Of a stretch of 64,000 nucleotides of DNA, positions 52,730-64,000 are shown in pieces. The first letter of the stretch is position 1. The number at the start of each line of letters is the position of its first letter. The notes below the pieces were generated by a model. The model did not search any database. It had not been told where the DNA came from and saw nothing but the letters and a program-made list of their open reading frames with translations. Position numbers and translations under genes: made by a program. Origin of the DNA: an uncultured SAR86 cluster bacterium (GTDB lineage Bacteria > Pseudomonadota > Gammaproteobacteria > Magnimaribacterales > AG-339-G14); assembly GCA_902526045.1 (NCBI GenBank), contig CABZJI010000002.1, positions 96,293-160,292 of the forward strand, read 5' to 3'.

Positions 52730-53446
52730 ATAATTCTGAGTCAAAAGAAATTGATCATAATCCATATGCATTATCCCTATGGCATTATGAAAGGCTAAAA
52801 CATTCATACTTTTTTTTATCATTTGCGAGGCCAATGGAGATTTTGATTTAAATTTCTTAATCCATTTATTAATGGTTTTAAATTTTTCATCTTCATCAAA
52901 TAGGTCATCAAAAAAATTAAACCTATTTAATTCTTGCGTGGAATAATTCGACCCAGATATAACCATTTCTTTTGTTTTTGCTGATCCTACTAGATTTTGA
53001 AGTAATGGCAGTCCAAGCCAATTTAGATTCATCCCTAAGGCTATTTCAGGATAGCCAATGATTGTATTTTTATTTCCTATTCTAAAATCACATGCAGTCG
53101 CGATAACTGCAGCTCCACCTAAAGTGTATCCGTTAGTTATACAAACTGTGATTTGAGGAGTAGTGAGAATGGCTTCAATACATTCTTTACCATAATTTTT
53201 TTGCCATCTTTCAAGATTATTTTTTTTCTTTTGCTTTTCTTTTATATCTGCTCCAGCTGAGAAATTATTATCGTTGGTATGAAGAAAGATAATCTTAATT
53301 TTACTGTTCTCAGAGGCTGCTATAAAAACTCTCTTTAATTCATCAAGAGTTGATGTATTGAGAGCATTCATAGACTTCTTTCGATTAAGCTCTATAAAGA
53401 AAACACCATTTTTAAGTTCAGTTTTTAAATATTTATACTTTTCCAT
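52718..53446 (-). CDS. Enoyl-CoA hydratase/isomerase family protein
   Basis: 242 aa from the ATG at 53446 (a TTG at 53473, overlapping trxB by 4 bp, is the alternative). NDNNFSAGADIKEKQ is the crotonase oxyanion region and TNGYTLGGAAVIATACDFRIG the second one. The first catalytic Glu position reads Gly/Ala here and the second YPEIALGMNLN keeps a Glu, so hydratase activity is uncertain; isomerase or another crotonase reaction is possible. It follows trxB on the minus strand. Confidence 0.82.
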   Translation of the reverse strand: MEKYKYLKTELKNGVFFIELNRKKSMNALNTSTLDELKRVFIAASENSKIKIIFLHTNDNNFSAGADIKEKQKKKNNLERWQKNYGKECIEAILTTPQITVCITNGYTLGGAAVIATACDFRIGNKNTIIGYPEIALGMNLNWLGLPLLQNLVGSAKTKEMVISGSNYSTQELNRFNFFDDLFDEDEKFKTINKWIKKFKSKSPLASQMIKKSMNVLAFHNAIGIMHMDYDQFLLTQNYSDS

Positions 53447-53469
53447 GCATAGACGATTTTGAGGAAGAT

Positions 53470-54411
<942 letters not shown>

Positions 54412-54445
54412 CTATCTTTAAAAATGTTAAAATATCTTAAAACTA

Positions 54446-56795
54446 GTGAATAAACGCAAATCAAATAAAAGATCTTCTAACGGATTTAATTCTATATCTT
54501 TAAGCCCATCAATAAAAACTTACTTAGTTGATGCCCTTATACTTTTTTTACTTCTTATAGCTATTATAAGCACAATCTCTTTGGCATCCTTTACACGAGA
54601 AGACGTAGCTTGGACAACTCAAAATATTGTTGGCGAAACTTCTTATCAAAACGCAGTTGGGTTAATAGGAGCGTGGATCAGTGATCTTCTTTACTCTTTT
54701 TTTGGTATTGTAGCTTGGATAGTTCCCTCATTGTTTTATTTAGTCTCTTTTGCTTATTTATTCAGCAAAGAAACTAAAGAATTGGTTACCCAATCCTCCT
54801 GGATAAGATTCTTTGTTGCCATGCCATTTGGTTTGGTGCTTATTGCTGTTTCTTCCAGTGCACTAGTAGCAATTCATTTTGACTTTGGTGAAAATTATTT
54901 TCCTCAAGGTTCTGAGGGAATCTTAGGAAAGATTATTTCTTCTCCATTAATTTTGTACTTAAATAAAGTAGGTGCTTCTATTTTTGTAGTCTTTCTATTT
55001 CTTTTAGGAATCACAGCATTTTTCAAGATAAATTGGAAAAGCTTTGTATCAAATTTTTTGGACATAATAGTCAATTCCTCATTTTACATAAAAAAATCTT
55101 CATCATCTTTCAGAGAAAACATTCAAATGTTTTTAGATAAAAAAAAGGAAAAAAATAGCAGACAAAAATTTCTTGATGAGCATAAAGCCAAGATAAAAGA
55201 AATGCCTGAACCTAAAATTGTTCCTGCAGAAAAAAATGTTGAAGAGGGTAATAAGGTTCACAAAGAAAAACAGCAAGAATTATTTAAAGATCCAGCTCCG
55301 GGAGATATGCCTAAAATTGGATTACTCGACGAAAAAGAGACACTAGGAAAAGAAATATCATCAAAAGAGAAGTATGAACTTGAGATCTTAAAAGAAGCAT
55401 TAATCACTAAGTTAGCTGAATTTAAAATCACTGGGCCTGAAGGTGAATACGCAGTTGTCAAAGAGACTATGCGCGGACCGGTTGTGACAAGGTTTGAAGT
55501 TGAACTGCCAAAGGGCATCAAAGTTTCTCAAGTTTCAAACTTGAATAAAGATTTAGCCAGATCTTTAGGAGTTGGAAGCATAAGAATTGTTGAAGTCATA
55601 GAGGGCAGGGAGACTATTGGAATTGAGGTTCCCAATTCAGTAAGAGAAAATGTTTTACTTAGCGAGATAATTGCATCTAAATTATTTGAAGATGCAAAAA
55701 GCTCAGTATCTTTAGCTTTCGGCAAAAATATTGAAGGCGTTCCAGTAGTTGAAGATCTTTCTGGACTTCCCCATATGCTTGTTGCGGGCACAACAGGTTC
55801 GGGTAAATCAGTTGCTTTAAATTCAATGCTGATGAGCATTCTTTATAAAGCAACACCTAATCAAGTTAAATTTGTTCTCATTGATCCTAAGATGTTAGAA
55901 CTTTCTGTTTACGAAGATTTACCTCATTTACTTTGTCCAGTGATAACTGATATGACTGAAGCAGCTAATGGCCTTAGATGGTGCGTAAATGAAATGGAAA
56001 AGAGATACCGACTAATGGCATCACTATCTGTGAGAAATCTTAACGGTTTAAATTCTAAAATAAAAAAAGCTAGAGAGGATGGTGAACCTTTAACGGATCC
56101 TTTGTGGAAAAGAAATCCAGAAAAAGAAGACGATAAGCCTCCTGAACTAGAAGAATTACCCTTAATTGTTATCGCAGTTGATGAATTGGCTGATCTTATG
56201 ATGGTAGTTGGAAAAAAAGTGGAACATCTCATTGCTCGCTTAGCGCAAAAAGCTAGAGCAGCAGGTATTCATATGCTTCTAGCAACACAAAGACCTTCAG
56301 TTGATGTCATTACCGGTTTAATAAAGGCAAATATTTCAGCAAGAATGGCTTTTAATGTTGCTTCTTCAATGGATTCGAGGGTAGTTCTGGATCAGGTAGG
56401 TGCTGAGCAATTACTTGGAAAAGGGGATATGTTATATATAGGTTCTGGTACCTCGATTCCTCTGAGAGTTCACGGTGCTTATGTAGGCGAGGAAGAAATT
56501 ATTAGAGTCGTTGAGGATTGGAAAAAGAGACAGTCAGTTAGCTATCTTGAAGAAGTTACGAAATCCCCAGAATCTTCAGAGGGTCCTAACGGTGAGACAG
56601 ATGATGAAAAAGATGAATTTTATGATCAGGCAGTTGCTTTTGTTGTAGATTCTAGGAGAGCATCTATATCAGCTGTGCAAAGAAAATTTAGAATAGGTTA
56701 CAACAGGGCCGCAAGACTTATAGAAACGATGGAAAGCGCAGGAATTGTCAGTGAAATGAACTCTAACGGCAACAGAGAAGTCTTATCTCAAAAAG

Positions 56796-56809
<14 letters not shown>
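54446..56809 (+). CDS. ftsK: DNA translocase FtsK
   Basis: 787 aa from GTG. Four N-terminal helices (about 27-190), a short, Lys/Glu-rich linker (about 215-300; E. coli's is far longer), then the RecA-like motor with Walker A GTTGSGKS (about residue 450) and Walker B LIVIAVDELADLMM. The C-terminal winged-helix gamma domain (QAVAFVVDSRRASISAVQRKFRIGYNRAARL) reads KOPS sequences. It pumps chromosome ends through the septum and activates XerCD. It overlaps the lolA-like gene by 14 bp. Confidence 0.97.
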
Positions 56810-58612
<1,803 letters not shown>

Positions 58613-58709
58613 TATAATAAAAAAATTAACCTAATAAATTTTCTTAGTTGTAACATAGATCAGTATATTTTTAATTAAAATTCATAATTATTTAAAGGAG
58701 CGAATAAAC

Positions 58710-61700
58710 ATGATCCCCAAAAATTTAATTAAACTATTTTTGATTGCTTTTATAAGCAGTTTTCTTTTTGCAGTAGAGACAACATCAAATTTTAAAGGAG
58801 TTGTAACTGATCTTTCCGGCAATGCTTTAGAAGATGCTGAAATAACAATCGTAAATAATTCTACAAATAAGTCGAGCAGCACTTCTAGCAATGAAGCTGG
58901 TGTTTTTGTGTTAACAAACCTTGCCGTTGGAGGTCCTTACACAGTGACTGTAACTTCAAGTGTAGGCTCACAGATTTATCAAGATGTTTTCTTAAATCTT
59001 GGCCAAACTTTATCCTTAAATGTTGTTCTCTCTGACTTTGAGTCTCTTGTAGTAACTGGAGAACAGTTAGCTCAGGCTCAGGTAGCCTTAGGACCAAATA
59101 AAGTATTTAATGCTGAAGATCTAGATGCAGCTGTAGCTTATGATAAAGATATCAAAGAAGTTCTTGCAGAAGATCCTAGACTCTACGTTGATATTACTTC
59201 TTCTTCTGCATACAGAGGGTTGCAATGTAATGGACAAAACCCAAGATACAATACTTTTTCAATTGATGGGATACCGATGAATGATGGTTTTGGATTGAAC
59301 AGTAATGGTTATCCTACAAATCGATTACCCTTTTCATTTGATTCAATAAAGCAGGTTTCCGCTGAATTCGCTCCATTTGATGTTAAATATGGTGGCTTTT
59401 CTGCCTGTGTAATTAATGCGGTAACTAAATCTGGAACCAATGAGATCAGTGGAAGCGCATATTATGAATACGCAGGTGATGATTTAGTTGGAACTGAGAT
59501 TGATGGCGAAAAAGGAAACATGGTGCCTTTTGAAGAAAATAAATATGGATTTACCCTTGGCGGTCCAATTGTTCAAGATAAAGCTTTTTTCTTCATATCT
59601 GTTGAAAGATATGACGATGTTGACGTTGATCCCTTTGGACCTCAGGGATCTGGAGCTCCTTCGGAATTAGACTTTTTAAGTGCTGCAGATTTCTCAAGAA
59701 TTGTAGATATTGCCAAAAATAAATATGGTTTTGATCCAGGAGCAATTGGTGGAGCCTTAGACAGTTACGATAATAAGTTTTTAGCGAAGTTTGATGTTGA
59801 AGCTGATGAAAATAATTCTTTATCAATAACTTTTAATTACAATGATGGTTTCAATAACCAAGCTTCAGATTCGTCACCTAGTGAGTTTGAATTTAGTAAG
59901 CACTTTTATGAGCGAGGTCATGAAATGCTTGCACTTAACTTAGAGCTTTACTCTCAGATATCAAACAGTTTGAGTAGCGAGTTAAGAGTCGGATATAGGG
60001 ACGTCGATAATAGACAAATTGGGCTCGGTGGTCCTTTTGGAGATTTTCAAATAGATGTGGTTAATCCAGCGAATAATTCTGAAGGTACAGTCTATTTAGG
60101 GGGAACAGATGATTCTCGACAAGCTAATAAAATGGACTACTCTACAACCATCCTGCAATTCTCTCTTGATCATCTAGTTGATAATCATCTATTAACATAT
60201 GGGATAGAATTTGAAGATACAAATATTTTCAATTTATTCATGCAGCATTCATTGAATGGTGAATGGGATTTCTATGGCGGCATTGATGATTTTGATGCTG
60301 GTCTTGCTAGAGTCTACTTTGGTAACACTCCGTCGCTTAATGAAAATGCTGCCGCAGCTGATTGGGGTTATGGTCTAGCCACTATATTCTTCCAAGATGA
60401 AATCCAACTAGATAATACTGAATTTATTATTGGACTTAGATACGACACTTATATGGTTGATGGAAAACCAGCCGAAAATGCTGTTTTTAAAGCTGCATAT
60501 GGTTATTCAAATACAATTACTCATGACGGCGCTAATTCTTTAATGTTACGAATTGGTTTTAATACACAAGTAACTGAATTCACAAATGTATATGGTGGAT
60601 ATGGAGGATTTTCCGGCGGAAATCCAAATGTATGGTACTCAAATATGTTTTCTAATGATGGAGTAACAGCTATTCAGGTCAACCAGAGAAATATGGAAAT
60701 CTTCACAGAGCCTATGTGTAACAGTGATACTGGTGCCCCATCTGATGCTGGGCCGGGTTATGCTGTCCCATGTTCTCTAGTGGCTAAAGTACAAAGCGGA
60801 TCTGCCGATACTGATACCAATACAACAAGTTCAAGTTTTGAAGTTCCAATAGTTCATAAATTTGCTTTAGGTCTAAATTCGAGTTTTGGAGTTGAGGATC
60901 TCTTATTTAATATGGATGTAATCGCAACTGAAGTTGAGAATCCAGCAATAATTAATGATATTAATGTCTCTCCAACTGGTGAAACAGATTTCACTGGAAG
61001 ACCTTACTATAACTGTGCAGGAGGCAACGCTAGAGATTCTTTCACATGTTTCGGTCCATTTGATTTCCAACTTACTAACTCAAATCAAAGTCCAGTAGGT
61101 GTAACTTATTCAATGTCATTAAGTAAGTTATGGCGAGAAAGTGACGTAAGATTTTCAATTGGATATGCGAATACTTCTCTTGAAGATGTCACACCAATGA
61201 CTTCATCAGTTGCTTACTCTAACTTTACGGGAGTAGCTACTATAGATAGAAATAATCCTACTGTTGCTCAATCCAATCATGTTATTCCTGAGAGAATTAC
61301 TGCAACTTTAAGATATCAGCCTGTTACTATTGAAGGTGGATATCGATTTAAAGCTTCTTTATTCATCAATAGATTTCAGAGTAGGTCTTACTCCTATACT
61401 TATGATGGTGAAGAACACGGACAAACCCCAGCTTTCACTGATCAGTCCTTGCTTTACGTGCCAACTAATGCAGCTGATCCTAATGTAGTATTTGATGGTA
61501 TCAGCCCTGCAGCATTCTTTGCTATAACTGATGCAGCTGGATGTCCTAGGGGTCAATATTGTCCTAGAAACTCTATAGATGGTGCTTGGAATACTTCTAT
61601 CAACCTAAAACTTGCTCAAGAATTTCCTGGATTTGTTCCAGACCATGAAGCAGAGATTTACATGGTAATTAAAAACTTAGGAAATTTAATTAATTCTAAA

Positions 61701-61874
61701 TATGGAATTTTCAGAGAGCCTGGTTTCCCTAGCATGCAAAAAGTAGCTAGATTGAGCGAAATAGATGATGATGGAAGATATGTTTATGACAGATTATATT
61801 CTCCAAGAGGTTCTAGCATAAGTCCTTATGCTAGTACTTATGAAGTCAAATTTGGTTTCTATTATAGATTCTAA
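58710..61874 (+). CDS. TonB-dependent receptor with carboxypeptidase-like regulatory domain (Oar-like)
   Basis: 1054 aa. Signal peptide to about residue 22, then an Ig-like carboxypeptidase regulatory domain (FKGVVTDLSGNALEDAEITI, to about 110), a plug (GLQCNGQNPRYNTFSIDGIPMNDG to VKYGGFSACVINAVTKSG) and a long beta-barrel ending YEVKFGFYYRF with terminal Phe. Oar-like members import polymers or signal molecules using TonB energy. A Shine-Dalgarno (AAGGAG) lies 9 bases before the ATG. No SusD or TonB gene adjoins; the substrate is open. Confidence 0.93.
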   Translation: MIPKNLIKLFLIAFISSFLFAVETTSNFKGVVTDLSGNALEDAEITIVNNSTNKSSSTSSNEAGVFVLTNLAVGGPYTVTVTSSVGSQIYQDVFLNLGQTLSLNVVLSDFESLVVTGEQLAQAQVALGPNKVFNAEDLDAAVAYDKDIKEVLAEDPRLYVDITSSSAYRGLQCNGQNPRYNTFSIDGIPMNDGFGLNSNGYPTNRLPFSFDSIKQVSAEFAPFDVKYGGFSACVINAVTKSGTNEISGSAYYEYAGDDLVGTEIDGEKGNMVPFEENKYGFTLGGPIVQDKAFFFISVERYDDVDVDPFGPQGSGAPSELDFLSAADFSRIVDIAKNKYGFDPGAIGGALDSYDNKFLAKFDVEADENNSLSITFNYNDGFNNQASDSSPSEFEFSKHFYERGHEMLALNLELYSQISNSLSSELRVGYRDVDNRQIGLGGPFGDFQIDVVNPANNSEGTVYLGGTDDSRQANKMDYSTTILQFSLDHLVDNHLLTYGIEFEDTNIFNLFMQHSLNGEWDFYGGIDDFDAGLARVYFGNTPSLNENAAAADWGYGLATIFFQDEIQLDNTEFIIGLRYDTYMVDGKPAENAVFKAAYGYSNTITHDGANSLMLRIGFNTQVTEFTNVYGGYGGFSGGNPNVWYSNMFSNDGVTAIQVNQRNMEIFTEPMCNSDTGAPSDAGPGYAVPCSLVAKVQSGSADTDTNTTSSSFEVPIVHKFALGLNSSFGVEDLLFNMDVIATEVENPAIINDINVSPTGETDFTGRPYYNCAGGNARDSFTCFGPFDFQLTNSNQSPVGVTYSMSLSKLWRESDVRFSIGYANTSLEDVTPMTSSVAYSNFTGVATIDRNNPTVAQSNHVIPERITATLRYQPVTIEGGYRFKASLFINRFQSRSYSYTYDGEEHGQTPAFTDQSLLYVPTNAADPNVVFDGISPAAFFAITDAAGCPRGQYCPRNSIDGAWNTSINLKLAQEFPGFVPDHEAEIYMVIKNLGNLINSKYGIFREPGFPSMQKVARLSEIDDDGRYVYDRLYSPRGSSISPYASTYEVKFGFYYRF

Positions 61875-61878
61875 GAAT

Positions 61879-62871
61879 TTAAATCGAAAACGCCGCTTTT
61901 GCGGCGTTTTTCGTTTCCAGTAAGCTTGTAAAATCTAAGCACGCCTCATATCTTTGAATTGAACAATGAGAAAAATAATTTGCTATGTCTGCAGATTGTT
62001 GGATATCTCTGCTTTGAAAATAGTTTCCAATAAAAGCACCAAGAAATGTATCACCAGCGCCGTTTAAGGATGCTATTTCAGTTTGAATAGAATGCGATTT
62101 ATATAACTTACCATCATGAATTACTTCGGAACCTTTTGCTCCCATTGTTGTTAGATAAACTTTATTGGTTTCAAGAGAGCTGTCTATAAATGATGAACTC
62201 ATGTGTTGTTGAAGAAATTTCATTTCACTCTCATTGCCAGCTATTATGGAGGTTTGATCGGAATATTTTTTAATGAAATCTATATGTTTTATCATCACAC
62301 TAATATCAGAGAGACTGAGAATTAAATTTTTATTTGTAGATAATAAATAGCTGATTGTTTCTTTATTTATATCCGAATTTAGCGAATATAAGTCAGTAAA
62401 AATAAAATCAATTGATTCTAAGTTTTCAAAGTTTGCTAAGGTTAATTGACTGCTTGCACCAGGGCAGGCAGCCATAGTTCTCTCCTTATCAGGAGTTAAA
62501 AAAATCAAACAACATCCAGTCTGCTGAAGATCAACATTAAGATAAGTTTTAATAGGATATGAATTCATAGTATCAATTAAGTATTTTGAATTACTATCTT
62601 TACCAACAGAACCCAGAAAAGAGTTATCAATTTCAAATACTGAGGATGTTGCAGCGGTTGTAAATATCGATCCACCAAGATATTTATTAGTAATTTGATC
62701 TTGATATATATTTAAATATTTATCTAACTGAATTATATTAATTTCAATTGCTCCACCTTTTTTAATAGGTAAATTAGATAAATCATCATCGGATATAGTT
62801 ATTTCAATATCTACTAAAACATTGCCTACATTCAAGATTGAAACATTTTTGTTGCTATAATCTTTAGACAT
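61879..62871 (-). CDS. PfkB-family kinase, adenosine-kinase-like
   Basis: 330 aa from the ATG at 62871 (a longer frame to 62955 would run over the divergent dioxygenase). ILNVGNVLVDIEI is the family start, GGSIFTTAATSSVFEI the substrate lid region, and SLNGAGDTFLGAFIGNYF the GAGD catalytic site (Asp base). The pattern resembles adenosine/nucleoside kinases and some ribokinase-like carbohydrate kinases. The adjacent nucleoside transporter fragment supports a nucleoside substrate. Its C-terminal tail is encoded by the receptor terminator hairpin. Confidence 0.88.
   Translation of the reverse strand: MSKDYSNKNVSILNVGNVLVDIEITISDDDLSNLPIKKGGAIEINIIQLDKYLNIYQDQITNKYLGGSIFTTAATSSVFEIDNSFLGSVGKDSNSKYLIDTMNSYPIKTYLNVDLQQTGCCLIFLTPDKERTMAACPGASSQLTLANFENLESIDFIFTDLYSLNSDINKETISYLLSTNKNLILSLSDISVMIKHIDFIKKYSDQTSIIAGNESEMKFLQQHMSSSFIDSSLETNKVYLTTMGAKGSEVIHDGKLYKSHSIQTEIASLNGAGDTFLGAFIGNYFQSRDIQQSADIANYFSHCSIQRYEACLDFTSLLETKNAAKAAFSI
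61887..61910 (+). terminator. Terminator after the TonB-dependent receptor
   Basis: AAAACGCCGC (61887-61896), loop TTTT, GCGGCGTTTT (61901-61910): a perfect 10-bp stem with GC core and T-run, 12 bases after the receptor stop. It lies inside the last codons of the convergent kinase gene, whose ending KNAAKAAFS is written by the hairpin. Confidence 0.9.
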
Positions 62872-62872
62872 T

Positions 62873-63784
62873 ATGATTTCACATAAAGAAAGTATTCCAC
62901 GACTTGATTTTGACTTATTTGATAAGGATAAAACATCTCTCGCAAAAGATACCATAAATGCTTTTCATAACTATGGTTTTTGTGTGTTCTTTAATCATAC
63001 TATCGATAAAGATTTGATCACGAATTGCTTGCAGATGTATCAGGAGTTTTTTAATTATCCTGACAATATTAAAGAATCATTTATAGTCCCAAACATTGGT
63101 GGGGCTAGAGGGTTTACTAAATTCAAAACTGAAACTGCCAAAAATTTTCAGCAGCCTGACTTAAAAGAGTTTTGGCATGTTGGCAGAGAAAATATACGTA
63201 ATCCAAAAAATATATGGATTGATGATTTACATAATCATCGAAAGCTTTCTATTGATTTATATCATCAGTTTGATCTTTTGGGCAGAGATATTATGGAGCT
63301 CATTGGAATAGGGCTAGGTTTAGAAAGTAATTTTTTTAATGAAATCATTGAAAAAGGCAATAGCATTATGAGAATAATCAATTACCCTAAAATTGACAAT
63401 TTCAATACAGATTCATTGAGAGCCTCACCTCATGAAGATATTAATTTTATTACTCTTCTCATTGGTGGACACCAACCCGGACTAGAAGTTCTAAATGGAG
63501 ATAAATGGCTTAAAGCAGATTTTTCTAGGGATGAAATTGTAGTCAACGTTGGCGATATGTTGCAAAGATATACAAATAAATATCTTGTATCAGCGACTCA
63601 TAGAGTATCAAATGGAAAAGAGATGAACACGCAAAGGATATCTATTCCATTCTTTCTTCATCCTAGATCTGATTTTCTTATAAAACCTCTTGAATCATTA
63701 TTAGGTAATCATAATTACTATCCTGATCCAATAACAGCTGATGATTACTTGAATCAAAGATTAGCAGAAATTAAATTAAAATAA
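62873..63784 (+). CDS. Fe(II)/2OG dioxygenase, isopenicillin N synthase-like
   Basis: 303 aa. IPRLDFDLFDKDKTSLAKDT and FHNYGFCVFFNH are the DIOX_N start; SPHEDINFITLLIGG gives His-x-Asp, SATHRVSNG the second His, and RISIPFFLHP the 2OG-binding Arg-x-Ser. Plant-like and bacterial members oxidise small molecules. Its ATG is separated by one base from the divergent kinase ATG. A nucleoside transporter gene follows 2 bp later, so oxidation of a nucleoside-like substrate is possible. Confidence 0.9.
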   Translation: MISHKESIPRLDFDLFDKDKTSLAKDTINAFHNYGFCVFFNHTIDKDLITNCLQMYQEFFNYPDNIKESFIVPNIGGARGFTKFKTETAKNFQQPDLKEFWHVGRENIRNPKNIWIDDLHNHRKLSIDLYHQFDLLGRDIMELIGIGLGLESNFFNEIIEKGNSIMRIINYPKIDNFNTDSLRASPHEDINFITLLIGGHQPGLEVLNGDKWLKADFSRDEIVVNVGDMLQRYTNKYLVSATHRVSNGKEMNTQRISIPFFLHPRSDFLIKPLESLLGNHNYYPDPITADDYLNQRLAEIKLK

Positions 63785-63786
63785 TT

Positions 63787-64000
63787 ATGATTGTTCAATC
63801 ATTGATAGGAATCGTTGGATTAATTTTGATTGCTATTCCTTTCAGTGAATCCATACAAAAAATAAAAGCTAAATTCATAATTTATGCTCTGTTAATTCAA
63901 GTTTCTTTGGCTTTTATTCTTATAGAGATACCTTTCATATCATCCTTTTTTGATGTAATGAGCATGGCAGTAGAATCATTAAGACTTTCAGCTATCGAAG
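63787..64000 (+). CDS. Nucleoside transporter (NupC/CNT family), N-terminal fragment
   Basis: 71 codons, cut by the window edge. MIVQSLIGIVGLILIAIPFS, then a basic loop, helix FIIYALLIQVSLAFILIEIPF and FFDVMSMAVESLRLSAIE match the start of concentrative nucleoside transporters (LxxxxG...SExxxxI...LQxxLAxxLxxxP...). The remainder would hold the substrate site. It follows the dioxygenase by 2 bp. Confidence 0.82.
   Translation, partial: MIVQSLIGIVGLILIAIPFSESIQKIKAKFIIYALLIQVSLAFILIEIPFISSFFDVMSMAVESLRLSAIE

Overview
The window is AT-rich, densely packed bacterial chromosome, most likely from a marine gammaproteobacterium with a streamlined genome; the SAR86 type is my inference. Lineage signals are the order ftsK, lolA-like, serS; csrA followed by tRNA-Arg(ACG); E. 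coli-like tatD, yadG/yadH and gloC; and a large TonB-dependent receptor. Intergenic gaps are tiny. Many genes overlap by 1 to 17 bp, and TTG/GTG starts are common. No stretch longer than 300 bases lacks a gene. I saw no insertion sequence, integrase, CRISPR array or rRNA.

Region 1 (1-9.5 kb) holds the tail of an acyl-CoA dehydrogenase, a secreted S9 peptidase, an MDR reductase, a TauD-type dioxygenase, a flavin (Baeyer-Villiger type) monooxygenase, tRNA-Ala, a cyclopropane-synthase-like methyltransferase behind a tiny lipoprotein, a PhnZ-like HD protein and an MFE-2-like SDR. Region 2 (9.5-20.3 kb) is one long + strand run: GPH transporter, rhomboid, DUF3604 protein, second GPH transporter, bolA, trhO, MMPL/RND exporter and an AMACR-like CoA enzyme. 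Region 3 (20.3-28 kb) carries tatD, a thioesterase, a MoxR/VWA pair, yadGH, a paraoxonase-like propeller, tRNA-Ser, a PlsC-like acyltransferase, csrA and tRNA-Arg.

Region 4 (28-35.7 kb) is a putative lipid/steroid-type redox block: cytochrome P450, DUF1295 protein, an SRD5A-like steroid 5-alpha-reductase homologue, an MDR enzyme and a spinster-like MFS transporter, then a parvulin-like PPIase and HupE/UreJ. Region 5 (35.7-38.4 kb) is accessory: tandem duplicated lipoproteins, a decayed tRNA-Gly copy, a repeat-bearing lipoprotein, a secreted FN3 protein and the intact tRNA-Gly. Region 6 (38.4-50.4 kb) has a beta-lactamase-fold hydrolase, gloC, a frameshifted epoxide-hydrolase-like gene, a zinc metalloprotease, an O-methyltransferase, an Smr protein, dihydroorotase, a UMF1-type MFS protein, GDPD, an OadA/PycB-like carboxyltransferase without a biotin domain, and a TorF-like porin. 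Region 7 (50.4-64 kb) has acuI, nitronate monooxygenase, enoyl-CoA hydratase, trxB, ftsK, lolA-like, serS, a TonB receptor, a PfkB kinase, an IPNS-like dioxygenase and the start of a nucleoside transporter.

Taken together, the genes suggest a heterotroph that takes up substrates through a TonB receptor and many MFS carriers and oxidises lipids, including branched or steroid-like ones. Supporting genes are P450, 5-alpha-reductase, AMACR, SDR, ECH, ACAD, thioesterase and monooxygenases. The most unusual items are the tRNA-Gly remnant pair, the LolA homologue with an inner-membrane lipoprotein signal, the poly-A frameshift, the P450/SRD5A block, a carboxyltransferase with an altered metal site, and divergent genes whose start codons lie 1 bp apart.
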